A DNA stretch of 64,000 nt. It comes from Streptomyces sp. NBC_00234. Its GTDB lineage: Bacteria > Actinomycetota > Actinomycetes > Streptomycetales > Streptomycetaceae. Where the stretch lies: NCBI RefSeq assembly GCF_036195325.1, contig NZ_CP108101.1, positions 3,410,001 through 3,474,000 on the forward strand, in the 5' to 3' direction. The position numbers and the translations under genes are program-made. Positions 16,854-25,876 of the stretch are shown piece after piece; positions within the stretch are counted from its first letter, which is position 1; each line of letters begins with the position of its first letter. The notes under the pieces were generated by a model. It was given only the letters and a program-made list of their open reading frames with translations, had not been told where the DNA came from and searched no databases.

Positions 16854-17452
16854 CGGCGGACGTCCTTACCGTTGATCTCGACGACGGGAAGCCCGCCGGG
16901 CACGGGCCACTGGACCTTCTCCGCGGGGACCACCATGGCCACTCCGGTGCGGACCTCGGTCTCGCCGAAGACGAAGGTGTCGGCGACCTGCACACCGGGA
17001 CGCTCCGCCCGGAGCTCCTCGATCGTTCCGTAGAAGAGCGCTCCCGTCGGGCAGACGGTGGCGCACATGGGGGCGAGGCCGTAGGCGGTGCGGTCGTAGC
17101 AGAGGTTGCACTTCATCTGCAGCTTCGCCTGGAGGTCGATCTTCGGGACGCCGAAGGGGCAGGCGTTGACGCAGTTGGCGCAGCCGATGCAGCGGGTGGT
17201 GTCGGCCTGCTGCACCACCCCGTCCGCGGTGATCAGGATCGCGTCGGCCGGACAGACCTCGGCACAGGGGGCCACCGGGTCCTCGCAGTGCATGCAGACC
17301 GTGGGAAGGGAGGCGACCGACTGGCCCTCGTCGGTGTAGTCCAGGTGGATCATCGATTTGCCGCGGTGCGAGTCGCACTCTCGGCAGGCGGAGACACACG
17401 CCTGGCAGCCGATGCAGCGCCCGGGGTCGATGAAGATCGTCCTGCCCATCAT
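16850..17452 (-). CDS. four-cluster ferredoxin subunit (HybA/FdhB/NrfC type)
   Basis: 200 aa. Four Cys groups typical of DMSO-reductase-family beta subunits are visible: CIGCQACVSACREC, CMHCEDPVAPCAEVCP, CIGCANCVNACPFGVP and CNLCYDRTAYGLAPMCATVCP, giving four [4Fe-4S] clusters. It would carry electrons between the molybdopterin subunit and the membrane partners. ATG 17452 (or the adjacent ATG 17449) follows GAGGACCGC. It starts 8 bp after the catalytic subunit and overlaps the Rieske gene by 4 bp. Confidence 0.93.
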   Translation of the reverse strand: MMGRTIFIDPGRCIGCQACVSACRECDSHRGKSMIHLDYTDEGQSVASLPTVCMHCEDPVAPCAEVCPADAILITADGVVQQADTTRCIGCANCVNACPFGVPKIDLQAKLQMKCNLCYDRTAYGLAPMCATVCPTGALFYGTIEELRAERPGVQVADTFVFGETEVRTGVAMVVPAEKVQWPVPGGLPVVEINGKDVRR

Positions 17453-17459
17453 GCGGTCC

Positions 17460-19784
17460 TCAGCTCCTCTCCGAAGTGCCACGGCCCTGGGGGGCCGTGG
17501 GCGGCAACGGATCTGTACGGGAGACCTGGGTCTCCGGGTAGGCCACGTGTCCGGGGGCGACCGGCGGTGCGGGGACCTCGTCGATCGCGGCGGCGTGCTC
17601 GATGCGGCAGGCGCAGACCTTGTACTCGGGGATCTTGGAGCGGGGGTCCAGGGCATCGATGGTGAGCGCGTTGGCCGCGGTGGGGACGGGCCAGTGGTAG
17701 GGGATGAAGACGGTGTCGGGGCGGATCGCCTCGGTGACCAGGGCGGGGAAGACCTCGCTGCCGCGCCGGGTGACGACGCGGACGGGTTCGCCATTGCGGA
17801 AGCCGTGGGAGGGGTGGATCTCCGCCCAGGGGCGCGGGGTCTGTTCGACGAGGGCGCCCAGACGACGGGTCTGGTTGCCGGAGAGGAAGTGGGCGACGGT
17901 GCGGCCGGTGGTCAGCGACATGGGGTGTTCGTCGTCGTACGGGTCCATCGGCACGTGCCATTCGACGGCCTGCATATGGATCTTGCCGTCGGGGTGGTAG
18001 GTCTTCCCGTCCTCGAAGAGCCGGGGGGTGCCCGGGTGGTCGGTGGAGGGGCAGGGCCACACGATGCCGCCGGTCTCCTCCAGCCGTTCGTAGGTGATGC
18101 CGTAGTAGTCGTTGACCGTTCCCGCGGAGGCGATCCGGAGTTCGTCGAAGACCTCGCGGGAGTCGGCGAACGCGAACTTGTCGCCGGCGCCGAGGCGCCG
18201 GGCGAGCTCGCACATCACCCAGGTGTCGGTCCGTACACCGGGCGGCGGGTCCTGGGCCTTGTTGTGCTTGACCACGCGGGCCTCGGCATTGGCCATCACC
18301 CCTTCGTCCTCGGCCCAGGTGGTGACGGGGAAGACGACATGCGCGTTGGCAGCGGTCTCGGAGAGGAAGAAATCGAATTGGGCATGGAATTCCGTGGCGT
18401 CGTACCCCTCCTTGACCACCTGGTAGTTGGGGAGGGAGACGAAGGGGTTGTTGCAGATGCCGATCAGTCCGCGGATCTCGCGGCGCTGCATCTGCCAGAC
18501 CATTTCCATCATCGAGGTGCCCGCGGGCGGGAGTTCGGCCTCCTCGATGCCCCAGATCTCGCAGATCTGGCGGCGGTGCTCCTCGTTCATGATCGAGCGA
18601 CCGCCGGGCAGGAGGTCGGATTTCTGGCCGTGTTCCCGGCCGCCCTGCCCGTTGCCCTGGCCGGTGATGGTGCCGTAGCCGGCGCCCGGCTTGCCGATGT
18701 GGCCGGTGGCCGCGCAGAGGTTGATCACGGAGAGGCAGTTCTCGACGCCCTGCGAGTGGTGCTCGATGCCCCGGGCGTGCCAGGCCATGGCCTTGGGGGC
18801 GCGGGCGAAGGTGCGGGCGACCTGGACGATCTGTTCGGCGGGGATGCCGCAGATCTCGGCGGCGCGGGCGGGCGGGTACTCCGCGGCCTTGGCGCGGACC
18901 TCGTCCCAGCCGGTCGTGTGGGCGGCGAGGTACGCGGTGTCGGTGAGGCCCTCCTCGACGACCACGTGGAGCACGGAGTTGAAGAAGGCCGAGTCGGTAC
19001 CGGGCTTGAGCGCGACGTGGATGTCGGCGGTGCGGGCGATCGCGGTCTCGCGGGGATCGACGACGATCAGGGAGGCACCCCGGTCCCTGGCTCCCCAGAC
19101 GTATTGCGTCATCACGGGGAAGCACTCGCCGAGGTTGGACCCCGCGATCAGCAGGCAGTCGGTGAGCAGGATGTCGGAGAAGGGGTTGCCCGCCCGGTCG
19201 ATGCCGAACGCCAGCTTGTTGGCGCCCGCGGCGCTCACCATGCAGAGGCGGCCGTTGTAGTCGACGTGCCGGGACTTGAGCGCGACCCGGGCGAACTTGC
19301 CGACCAGATACGTCTTCTCGGAGAAGAGACTGGCGCCGCCGAGGAGTCCGAAGGCGTCGTTGCCGTGGGCCAGCTGGATGCGCTTGATCTCGGAGACCGT
19401 GAAGTCGAGCGCCTCGTCCCAGGAGACCTCCTGGAAGTCCTCGTCACGGGAGCGGCGCATGAGCGGGGCGGTGAGCCGGTCGGGGTGGTTGACCTGCTGG
19501 TAGGCGTTGATGCCCTTGGGGCACAGGCGCATCCGGTTGATGTCGTGGTTGCGGGGTTCGACGCCGAAGACCTTGCCACCGCGGTCGACGCGCAGATACA
19601 TCCCGCACTGGACCCCGCAGAAACAGCAGTGCGTGGGGACGAGCGTCTCGCCGTTCTGGTCGGCGTGCCACTGGTCGGCCGGAATGCCGCCCGCGTCGCG
19701 GAAGCCGCGAGTGCCCGGGGGCGCGAGGGAGGGGTCGAGGGGGATGACGGTACGACGGTCGGCAGCGGGTGTATCCGCGGTCAC
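17460..19784 (-). CDS. molybdopterin oxidoreductase, catalytic subunit
   Basis: 774 aa. An N-terminal [4Fe-4S] motif (THCCFCGVQCGM, closed by RLCPKG) comes first. Then DYNGRLCMVSAAGANKLAFG supplies the Mo-ligand Cys, as in periplasmic and assimilatory nitrate reductases and some formate dehydrogenases. The NDYYGITYERLE and SLTTGRTVAHFLSGNQTRR stretches lie in the cofactor-binding parts. There is no TGA-coded selenocysteine. Substrate (nitrate, formate or other) cannot be decided. GTG 19784 overlaps the upstream stop as GTGA; that reading is far better than longer in-frame extensions that run through the upstream gene. Needs molybdopterin cofactor; moaC, mog and glp lie at 2-4.6 kb. Confidence 0.92.
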   Translation of the reverse strand: MTADTPAADRRTVIPLDPSLAPPGTRGFRDAGGIPADQWHADQNGETLVPTHCCFCGVQCGMYLRVDRGGKVFGVEPRNHDINRMRLCPKGINAYQQVNHPDRLTAPLMRRSRDEDFQEVSWDEALDFTVSEIKRIQLAHGNDAFGLLGGASLFSEKTYLVGKFARVALKSRHVDYNGRLCMVSAAGANKLAFGIDRAGNPFSDILLTDCLLIAGSNLGECFPVMTQYVWGARDRGASLIVVDPRETAIARTADIHVALKPGTDSAFFNSVLHVVVEEGLTDTAYLAAHTTGWDEVRAKAAEYPPARAAEICGIPAEQIVQVARTFARAPKAMAWHARGIEHHSQGVENCLSVINLCAATGHIGKPGAGYGTITGQGNGQGGREHGQKSDLLPGGRSIMNEEHRRQICEIWGIEEAELPPAGTSMMEMVWQMQRREIRGLIGICNNPFVSLPNYQVVKEGYDATEFHAQFDFFLSETAANAHVVFPVTTWAEDEGVMANAEARVVKHNKAQDPPPGVRTDTWVMCELARRLGAGDKFAFADSREVFDELRIASAGTVNDYYGITYERLEETGGIVWPCPSTDHPGTPRLFEDGKTYHPDGKIHMQAVEWHVPMDPYDDEHPMSLTTGRTVAHFLSGNQTRRLGALVEQTPRPWAEIHPSHGFRNGEPVRVVTRRGSEVFPALVTEAIRPDTVFIPYHWPVPTAANALTIDALDPRSKIPEYKVCACRIEHAAAIDEVPAPPVAPGHVAYPETQVSRTDPLPPTAPQGRGTSERS

Positions 19785-20950
19785 TTGAAGCCCTTCTTGA
19801 CCTGGGAGAGATAGGCGCTGCCGCGCAGCACCCGCTTGCAGCGCGGGCAGTACTCGGCCCACTCGTCGAAGTCGAGGCGGAGGTCGCGCATGGTGCCGCG
19901 CAGGTTCTCGACGTACGGGGCGGTGTCGATGGGTTCCGCACAGCGGCGGCACACGAAGACCTGGTCGTCCTTGCGCCCGGTGTACTTGAACAGCTGCATG
20001 CCGACGGCGGCCGGGCGCTGCACGATGTGGAAGAACTTGCCGAACGGGATGTAGATGAGGGTGAAGACCACCGACACCATGTGGAGGATCGCCAGGAACT
20101 GGTAGCCGCCGCCGTGCAGGAAGATCGAGGAGAAGGTGAGCAGCAGGCCGGTGACGGAGATGACGATGAGGGCGATCAGCGGCACCAGGTCGTAGGCGAA
20201 GCGCTGACCGGTGGTGGCACCGCGGTCCTTCATCCGGCGCCAGAGGAAGTAGGAGGCACCGGGGATGACGAGCACGGCGGCGATGTCCAGGCCGTGGAAC
20301 ATCAGCCAGCCCAGGATGTTCAGCGAGTCGAAGCCGAGGACCTTGAAGCCCCAGATGCGCATCTCGTAGCCGGGGCCCGAGCCGCTGCCCGAGGTGAAGG
20401 TGAACCAGCCCCAGGTCAGCGGGAAGGTGATCAGGGCGGCCAGGATGCAGCCCCAGAAGATCAGCTGGTGGGCCGCCCACCGGGCGTGCGACCTGGCTCC
20501 GAGGAACTTCTGGAAGCCCAGGTAGGTGGCGATCATCTTCGGCAGGGCGGTGGGGGCCTTACGAAAGTTGTCCACGGAGAAGAGGCTGCGCAGGCCCTGG
20601 GTGAAGAGGCGCCGGGCGCCGGGCGCGGAGATCCAGACCGTGTAGCGGTAGGCGACGCCGAAGGCGAGGAAGACGGTGGCCACGGCGTACGGGAGGAGAG
20701 CCGAGTCGAAGTTCCGCAGCATGCGGCTGCCGAACACGATCGCGATGATCAGGAGGACGGAGACGGCGATACCGGCTGCGGTGGCCCGCGCGGTGACGGA
20801 GCGGAGGTTGCCTGCTGCCCCGGAGCGTTCCGGGCCGGGGGCGGGCGGCCCGACGTCGACCGCACCGGGAGACCCGGTACGTGTGCCTGGGGCCGGCGGC
20901 TCGGCTGAAGCTTCTGGTGGCTCGGTCACCCCGACACCGTATGACCGCAT
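19781..20950 (-). CDS. membrane cytochrome b-like subunit with C-terminal CxxC pairs
   Basis: 389 aa. About six hydrophobic helices (VSVLLIIAIVFGSRML, YAVATVFLAFGVAYRY, LIFWGCILAALITFPL, HGLDIAAVLVIPGASYFLW, YDLVPLIALIVISVTGLLLTF, FLAILHMVSVVFTLIYIPF). Several membrane-located His residues could bind heme b, as in NarI-type subunits. The cytoplasmic tail holds CRRC and CPRC, which could bind zinc or an Fe-S centre. It heads the leftward module and is coupled to the catalytic gene by GTGA, so it probably links that enzyme to the quinone pool. ATG 20950; an in-frame GTG at 20929 (VTEPPEAS) is an alternative. Confidence 0.8.
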   Translation of the reverse strand: MRSYGVGVTEPPEASAEPPAPGTRTGSPGAVDVGPPAPGPERSGAAGNLRSVTARATAAGIAVSVLLIIAIVFGSRMLRNFDSALLPYAVATVFLAFGVAYRYTVWISAPGARRLFTQGLRSLFSVDNFRKAPTALPKMIATYLGFQKFLGARSHARWAAHQLIFWGCILAALITFPLTWGWFTFTSGSGSGPGYEMRIWGFKVLGFDSLNILGWLMFHGLDIAAVLVIPGASYFLWRRMKDRGATTGQRFAYDLVPLIALIVISVTGLLLTFSSIFLHGGGYQFLAILHMVSVVFTLIYIPFGKFFHIVQRPAAVGMQLFKYTGRKDDQVFVCRRCAEPIDTAPYVENLRGTMRDLRLDFDEWAEYCPRCKRVLRGSAYLSQVKKGFK

Positions 20951-21220
20951 GGAGTCGTTAGTCCTGTTTTGGGCGCCCCCGGGTGAGCGCGTCGCCCGGG
21001 CAACCCACGCCCGCCGCACGCCCCACAGGCGCCCGGAAGGAGCCGCCGCGTGGGCCCGACTCGCCCTCACGGCAAGGAAGTTCACCCGAAGTATCCGAAA
21101 AGCACCGGGAACTTTCTGCGTGTGCCCTACGTTTTCCCGATCCCCGGTCACGATGTCAGACCCAGGGACTACGTTAAGCACGCATCAAGTAACACGCGGC
21201 GACGGCCTGGAGACAGCACC

Positions 21221-21967
21221 TTGAGCGATCCGTACGAGACAACCGAGCAGCACCTCGAGCGACTCCTGCGACGGGCCCTCAACTCTTTCGACCTGCCCGA
21301 CAGCACGGTCGATCAACTCGGGAGCGCGCTGGCGCACAGCAGCGCGCTGCACTCCTCCCACCACAGTTCGGTGCTGCACCGCGAGACCTACCGGCACACC
21401 TACCTCCTCCCCGACGGCTCCGCGCTCACGCTCTGGGAGCTGGTGCACAGCGGCGGCCGGGACCTGACGGCCCCCCGCTGCCACGAGCTGTACGACGACG
21501 AGACGGACGCGCGCGTCGCGGCGATGCGACTGGCCGGCAGCTTCTCCGACGCCCCGGCCTTCGGCGACGAGAGCCCCAACGGCGACCTGGAGGTCCTCAC
21601 GGTCCTGATGGCCGCTCCCCCGGTCCCGCTCCCCCGGATGTACGCCCCGGACAACTCGGCGGATCACGCGCGCCGGGTCCTGCGCCGCGCGGAGAACGGC
21701 GACCGCCCGGGCGAGGAGACCGCGCGACTGCTGCGGGCCGCCTTCGCCCACCACATCACCCAGATCTTCGGACGCCAGTGCCGCGTCGACGGGCGGGACG
21801 CCGGCTTCACGCTCTACGAGCACGCGTTCCTGCTCCTGGACGGCAGCGAGACCTGTCTGTGGGAGGTCGAGCACACGGCCACGCCCGACGGCCGCCACAT
21901 GTGCGAGGTGTACGGGGACGAGCCCAGCGCACGCCAGGCCATGGAGAGCCGCACCCGCACCTGCTGA
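21221..21967 (+). CDS. DUF6227 family protein
   Basis: 248 aa, soluble. Two related halves can be seen: HRETYRHTYLLPDGSALTLWEL followed by CHELYDDE, and GFTLYEHAFLLLDGSETCLWEV followed by MCEVYGDE. The protein is thus an internal duplication of a small beta-rich unit ending in an acidic loop. The family is common in Streptomyces; function unknown. TTG 21221 follows GGAGACAGCACC at suitable spacing, and the conserved SDPYETTEQHLERLLRRALNSF starts there. The 270-bp gap before it is divergent from the redox module. Confidence 0.85.
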   Translation: MSDPYETTEQHLERLLRRALNSFDLPDSTVDQLGSALAHSSALHSSHHSSVLHRETYRHTYLLPDGSALTLWELVHSGGRDLTAPRCHELYDDETDARVAAMRLAGSFSDAPAFGDESPNGDLEVLTVLMAAPPVPLPRMYAPDNSADHARRVLRRAENGDRPGEETARLLRAAFAHHITQIFGRQCRVDGRDAGFTLYEHAFLLLDGSETCLWEVEHTATPDGRHMCEVYGDEPSARQAMESRTRTC

Positions 21968-21983
21968 CGCGCCCGCCGTGACG

Positions 21984-22028
21984 CGCGAGGGCCCGTGCAC
22001 CTCCACCGGAGGTGCACGGGCCCTCGCG
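21984..22028. terminator. 21-bp-stem bidirectional terminator
   Basis: A perfect 21-bp inverted repeat with a 3-nt loop lies between the convergent DUF6227 and MFS genes. The core arm is GAGGGCCCGTGCACCTCC. It should stop transcripts from both sides. Confidence 0.9.
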
Positions 22029-22065
22029 TCATGACGTGCGACGCGGTCGGATCACCTGGCGCGGC

Positions 22066-23634
22066 TCAGTGCGCGAGCGCGGGCTCCTTGGCGATGCCGC
22101 CGTCCGGCGCCGCTCCCGCTTCGTCGCCCTCGTCGGCCGAGCCGTCCACATGGGCCTTCGGCCTGGCGGGCAGGGCGAACATGACCAGGAAGATCACGGC
22201 GAGCACCCCGGCCACCCACCACAGCGACTGCTGGAACGCCTCGGCGAACGCCGGCCCCACCGCCCGCGGCGCGTCGTCGATCACCCCGAAGAAGACCACC
22301 GAGACGAGTCCGAGCCCCAGCGCCGTACCCATCTGCTGGACCGTGTTGATCAGCCCGGACGCCGATCCGGAGTGCTCCTTGGGCACCTCGGAGAGCACCG
22401 CGTCGGTCAGGGGCGCCACGATCAGGCCCATTCCCGCACCCATGACGACCAGCGGCAGAGCCATCTGCCACGGCGCGATGTCCATGCCGTAGCGCTCGGC
22501 CTCCCAGATGTAGAGCAGCAGTCCGGCGATCATCAGCACGGCGCCCGTCTGGAGGACCTTGCGGCCGAACCGGGGCACCAGCTTCTGCACGGAGATTCCG
22601 GCGGCGACCGAGACGGCGATCGAGAACGGGATGCCCGTCGTGCCGGCCCGCAGCTCGGACCAGCCCAGGCCCATCTGCATGTAGAGGGTCCAGACGAGGA
22701 AGAAGATGCCGAGGGCGATGCCGAAGGTCAGCTGCACGGCGATGCCCGCGGCGAAGCTCCTGACCCGGAACAGCGACAGCTCGACGAGCGGCGAACCGTC
22801 CCTGGCCGCCTTCCGCCGCTCGTAGGCGATCAGCGCAAGGAAAACGAGCAGGCTGCCCGCCATCGACACATGGCCCCACACCGGCCAGCCCAGCTCGTGT
22901 CCCCGGGTCAGCGGGAAGATCAGCATCAGCAGGCCGAGCGTCACCAGGACCACCCCGACCAGGTCCAGGCGGAGCGCCTTGGGTGCCTTCGACTCGCTGA
23001 TGAACTTGGTGCCCAGGATCAGACCCGCGATACCGACCGGCAGGTTGATCAGGAAGATCGGGCGCCACTCGAGACCGAAGAGGTTCCAGCCGGTGAGCAG
23101 CGCGCCCAGGAGCGGCCCGGAGACGGCGCCGAGCCCCACGATCGCGCCGAAGAGGCCGAAGACCTTCCCGCGCTCGTGCGCCGGGAAGGTGGCGTGCACG
23201 ATCGACAGCACCTGCGGGACCATCATCGCCGCCATGCCGCCCTGGAGGATGCGGGAGGCGACCAGCATCTCCGGGCCGGCCGCGAATCCGCAGAGGGCCG
23301 AGGAGAGCGTGAAGCCCCCGATACCGATGAGGAAGAGCCGCTTGCGGCCGTAGATGTCGCCGAGCCGGCCACCCGTGATCAGCCCGGCCGCGAAGGCGAG
23401 GGCGTATCCCGCGGTGATCCACTGGATCGAGCTGAACGAGGCGTCGGTGTCCCGCATGATGCTCGGGATGGCGATGTTGACGATCGTGACGTCGACCAGG
23501 TCCATGAAGGCCGCGGTCATCACAATGGCGAGCGCGTACCAGCGGCGCCGGTCGGCCGGGGCCGCCGGAGCCGTCGAGCCCTCGGTCGCCGTGCGGGCGG
23601 CCGTCGTGGACGGCAGCGATTCGGAAGAAGTCAT
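22066..23634 (-). CDS. MFS drug exporter, DHA2 (14-TM) type
   Basis: 522 aa. Fourteen hydrophobic segments, with the motif A loop GGRLGDIYGRKRLFLIG and motif C-type GLGAVSGPLLGALLTGW in the fifth helix, the hallmarks of EmrB/QacA-type drug:H+ antiporters. The N-terminal VDVTIVNIAIPSIMRDTDAS is the usual DHA2 start. Substrate unknown. It is divergent from a WYL regulator 60 bp away, with a perfect inverted repeat in the gap; that pairing suggests the regulator controls it. The ATG at 23634 has no Shine-Dalgarno; the message may be leaderless or nearly so. Confidence 0.92.
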   Translation of the reverse strand: MTSSESLPSTTAARTATEGSTAPAAPADRRRWYALAIVMTAAFMDLVDVTIVNIAIPSIMRDTDASFSSIQWITAGYALAFAAGLITGGRLGDIYGRKRLFLIGIGGFTLSSALCGFAAGPEMLVASRILQGGMAAMMVPQVLSIVHATFPAHERGKVFGLFGAIVGLGAVSGPLLGALLTGWNLFGLEWRPIFLINLPVGIAGLILGTKFISESKAPKALRLDLVGVVLVTLGLLMLIFPLTRGHELGWPVWGHVSMAGSLLVFLALIAYERRKAARDGSPLVELSLFRVRSFAAGIAVQLTFGIALGIFFLVWTLYMQMGLGWSELRAGTTGIPFSIAVSVAAGISVQKLVPRFGRKVLQTGAVLMIAGLLLYIWEAERYGMDIAPWQMALPLVVMGAGMGLIVAPLTDAVLSEVPKEHSGSASGLINTVQQMGTALGLGLVSVVFFGVIDDAPRAVGPAFAEAFQQSLWWVAGVLAVIFLVMFALPARPKAHVDGSADEGDEAGAAPDGGIAKEPALAH

Positions 23635-23654
23635 GGGAAGAAGCTAGAGGTCCA

Positions 23655-23675
23655 TTAGGACAGTTCGTGTCCTGA
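23655..23675. promoter_or_regulatory. operator-like inverted repeat, WYL regulator / MFS
   Basis: TTAGGACA-GTTCG-TGTCCTGA: a perfect core AGGACA/TGTCCT with 5-bp spacer, in the only gap between the divergent exporter and WYL regulator. It is the obvious binding site for the regulator and touches the 5' end of its gene. Confidence 0.65.
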
Positions 23676-23695
23676 TGGACGGGCATCCTGAAGGC

Positions 23696-24667
23696 ATGAC
23701 CGACACTCCGGCACGACTGCTGAATCTGCTGTCGCTCCTCCAGACACCGCGCGAGTGGCCGGGCACCGAGCTGGCCGGCCGGCTCGACGTCAGCCCGCGC
23801 ACCATCCGCCGCGACATCGACCGGCTCCGGGACCTCGGCTATCCGGTCGAGGCGACGCGCGGCTCGGTCGGCGGCTACCGCCTGGTCGCGGGCACGGCCA
23901 TGCCGCCCCTGCTGCTCGACGACGAGGAGGCGGTGGCCATCGCGGTGGGGCTGCGGGCGGGGGCCGGGCACGCGATCGAGGGCGTCGACGAGGCGTCCGT
24001 ACGGGCCCTGGCCAAGCTGGAGCAGGTACTGCCCTCGCGGCTGCGTCACCGGGTCTCGTCCCTGCAGAACGCCACGCTTCCGCTCACCCGGGGCGACGGC
24101 GCCACGATCGATCCGCGCACACTGACGGTGATGGCCTCGACGGTCACCGGGCGGGAGCGGCTGCGGTTCGCGTACCGCGCGGGGGACGGCGCCGAGACGA
24201 AGCGGCTGGTCGAACCGGTCCGGCTGGTGAGCACGGGGCACCGCTGGTATCTCGTCGCGTACGACCTGGAGCGCGAGGACTGGCGTACGTTCCGGGTGGA
24301 CCGGGTCAGCGAGCCGGTGGCGACCGGGGCCCGCTTCACCCCGCGCGAGCTGCCCGGGGAGGACGGGGACGCCGCCCGGTTCTTCGCCCGGTCGATGTCC
24401 CGGATGCAGCCGGAACTGCGGATCGACGTCAGCTTCCGGGCCCCGGCGGACTTCGTCGCGGCGCGGCTGCCCTCGGCGCTGGGCGCACCGGAGCCGACCG
24501 GCGAGGGCAGTTGCCGGCTGCGGGCGGTCTCGTCGGACTCCCTGGAGTGGGTGGCGCTGAGGCTCGCACTCGTCGACTGCGAGTTCACGGCGCACGAGCC
24601 GCCGCAGCTGGTGGAGTACCTGAGCGGCCTGGGTGCCCGTCTGACCCGGGCGTCCTCGACGACCTGA
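23696..24667 (+). CDS. YafY-type regulator (HTH + WYL + WCX)
   Basis: 323 aa. A DeoR-like winged HTH starts the protein (LLNLLSLLQTPREWPGTELAGRLDVSPRTIRRDIDRLRDLGYPVEA). The WYL domain (residues about 140-220) has GRERLRFAYRAGDG and GHRWYLVAYDLEREDWRTFRVDRV, followed by a WCX tail. WYL proteins sense small ligands or nucleic acid. The neighbour exporter and shared operator suggest drug-responsive control. ATG 23696 is preferred because the HTH begins there; ATG 23675 overlaps the inverted repeat. Confidence 0.9.
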   Translation: MTDTPARLLNLLSLLQTPREWPGTELAGRLDVSPRTIRRDIDRLRDLGYPVEATRGSVGGYRLVAGTAMPPLLLDDEEAVAIAVGLRAGAGHAIEGVDEASVRALAKLEQVLPSRLRHRVSSLQNATLPLTRGDGATIDPRTLTVMASTVTGRERLRFAYRAGDGAETKRLVEPVRLVSTGHRWYLVAYDLEREDWRTFRVDRVSEPVATGARFTPRELPGEDGDAARFFARSMSRMQPELRIDVSFRAPADFVAARLPSALGAPEPTGEGSCRLRAVSSDSLEWVALRLALVDCEFTAHEPPQLVEYLSGLGARLTRASSTT

Positions 24668-24681
24668 ACGGGCTCCCGCCT

Positions 24682-24708
24682 CCCGAGGAACCCGAGGAAC
24701 CCGAGGAA
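24682..24708 (+). repeat. three tandem copies of a 9-bp unit
   Basis: CCCGAGGAA repeated three times without interruption just after the WYL gene. Non-coding; no function seen. Confidence 0.6.
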
Positions 24709-24726
24709 AAGGGCCGGGACATGAAT

Positions 24727-24763
24727 GAGCCCCGGCGCCGGGGGGGGGTGGGCGCCGGGACTC
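24727..24763. terminator. bidirectional terminator, WYL gene / hrdD
   Basis: GAGCCCCGGCGCC and GGCGCCGGGACTC pair at 12 of 13 positions around an 11-nt loop that is mostly G. It lies between the convergent WYL regulator and hrdD. Confidence 0.8.
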
Positions 24764-24816
24764 AGCTCATGGTGCCGGTGCGAACCGGCTTGATTGTGAG
24801 GTTACGGGTTATTGGC

Positions 24817-25815
24817 TCACGCCGCAGCGTCAAAGCCCGTGTCGTGAGCCATTCGCTTCAATTCGAGCAGCGCGTGCTTCTCGATCTGGCGGATTCGCTC
24901 CCTGGTGAGCCCGTGCTGCTTGCCGACCTCGGTGAGGGTCCGCTCGCGCCCGTCCTCGATGCCGTACCTCATACGGATGATCGACGCGGTCCTGTTGTCG
25001 AGCTTGCCGATGAGGTCTTCCAGCTCCTCGCTGCGCAGCAGCGTCATCACCGACGTCTCGGGCGAGACGGCGGAGGTGTCCTCCAGGAGGTCACCGAACT
25101 GCGTGTCGCCCTCGTCGTCCACGGACATGTTGAGACTGACCGGGTCACGGGCCCAGTCCAGCACGTTCCCCACACGCTCCGTGTTCGAGTCCAGCTCGGC
25201 GGCGATCTCCGCGTGCTCCGGGTCGCGCCCGTGCTCACGGTTGAACTCGCGCTGCACCCGTCGGATACGGCCGAGCTCCTCCACCAGGTGGACGGGGAGC
25301 CGGATCGTGCGGGACTGGTCGGCTATGGAGCGCGTGATGGCCTGGCGGATCCACCACGTCGCATACGTGGAGAACTTGAATCCCTTGGCGTAGTCGAACT
25401 TCTCGACCGCGCGCACCAGTCCGGCGTTGCCCTCCTGGATCAGGTCGAGCAGGGGCAGACCCGCTCGCGGGTAGCGTCGGGCCACGGCGACGACCAGCCG
25501 GAGGTTCGACCGGATGAATACGTCCTTCGCGCGTTCGCCTTCGGCGACGAGCGCCTCCAGTTCCTCACGCTTCGCTCCGCCGGCTTCGCTCTCCACCTCT
25601 CCGTCGAGGATCTGCTGGGCGTAGACGCCCGCCTCGATGGTCTGCGACAGCTCGACTTCCTTGGCGGCGTCGAGCAGTGGCGTACGAGCGATTTCCTCCA
25701 GGTACATGCCGACCAGGTCGCGATCGGCGATTTCCCCGCCCACGGCGCGAACACTGCTTGCCCGGCTTGTCCCACCGGTGGCGGACGAACGACGGGCGAC
25801 GGCACGGGTTGCCAT
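24817..25815 (-). CDS. hrdD: HrdD, group 2 sigma factor
   Basis: 332 aa. Region 1.2 (DLVGMYLEEIARTPLLDAAKEVEL), regions 2.1-2.4 (RSNLRLVVAVARRYPRAGLPLLDLIQEGN, then FKFSTYATWWIRQAI), region 3, and region 4 (RERTLTEVGKQHGLTRERIRQIEKHALLEL) are all present and near-identical to HrdB-type promoter recognition. It lacks the long acidic N-terminus of HrdB. The start MATRAVARRSSA and end DTGFDAAA match HrdD as I recall it. ATG 25815 has GGGAG. The gene has a consensus sigma-R promoter (see separate entry), so it should respond to thiol-oxidative stress. Confidence 0.93.
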   Translation of the reverse strand: MATRAVARRSSATGGTSRASSVRAVGGEIADRDLVGMYLEEIARTPLLDAAKEVELSQTIEAGVYAQQILDGEVESEAGGAKREELEALVAEGERAKDVFIRSNLRLVVAVARRYPRAGLPLLDLIQEGNAGLVRAVEKFDYAKGFKFSTYATWWIRQAITRSIADQSRTIRLPVHLVEELGRIRRVQREFNREHGRDPEHAEIAAELDSNTERVGNVLDWARDPVSLNMSVDDEGDTQFGDLLEDTSAVSPETSVMTLLRSEELEDLIGKLDNRTASIIRMRYGIEDGRERTLTEVGKQHGLTRERIRQIEKHALLELKRMAHDTGFDAAA

Positions 25816-25876
25816 GCGTGCTCCCTTGCTGAGTAGGTCGCGACACCCTTTCGGGTGCCCTGCATCCGATGGAAAC

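Noticed and set aside
17358..19814. 818-codon plus-strand frame over the molybdopterin gene
   Set aside because: No domain is visible and composition is that of a shadow; the opposite strand has all cofactor motifs.
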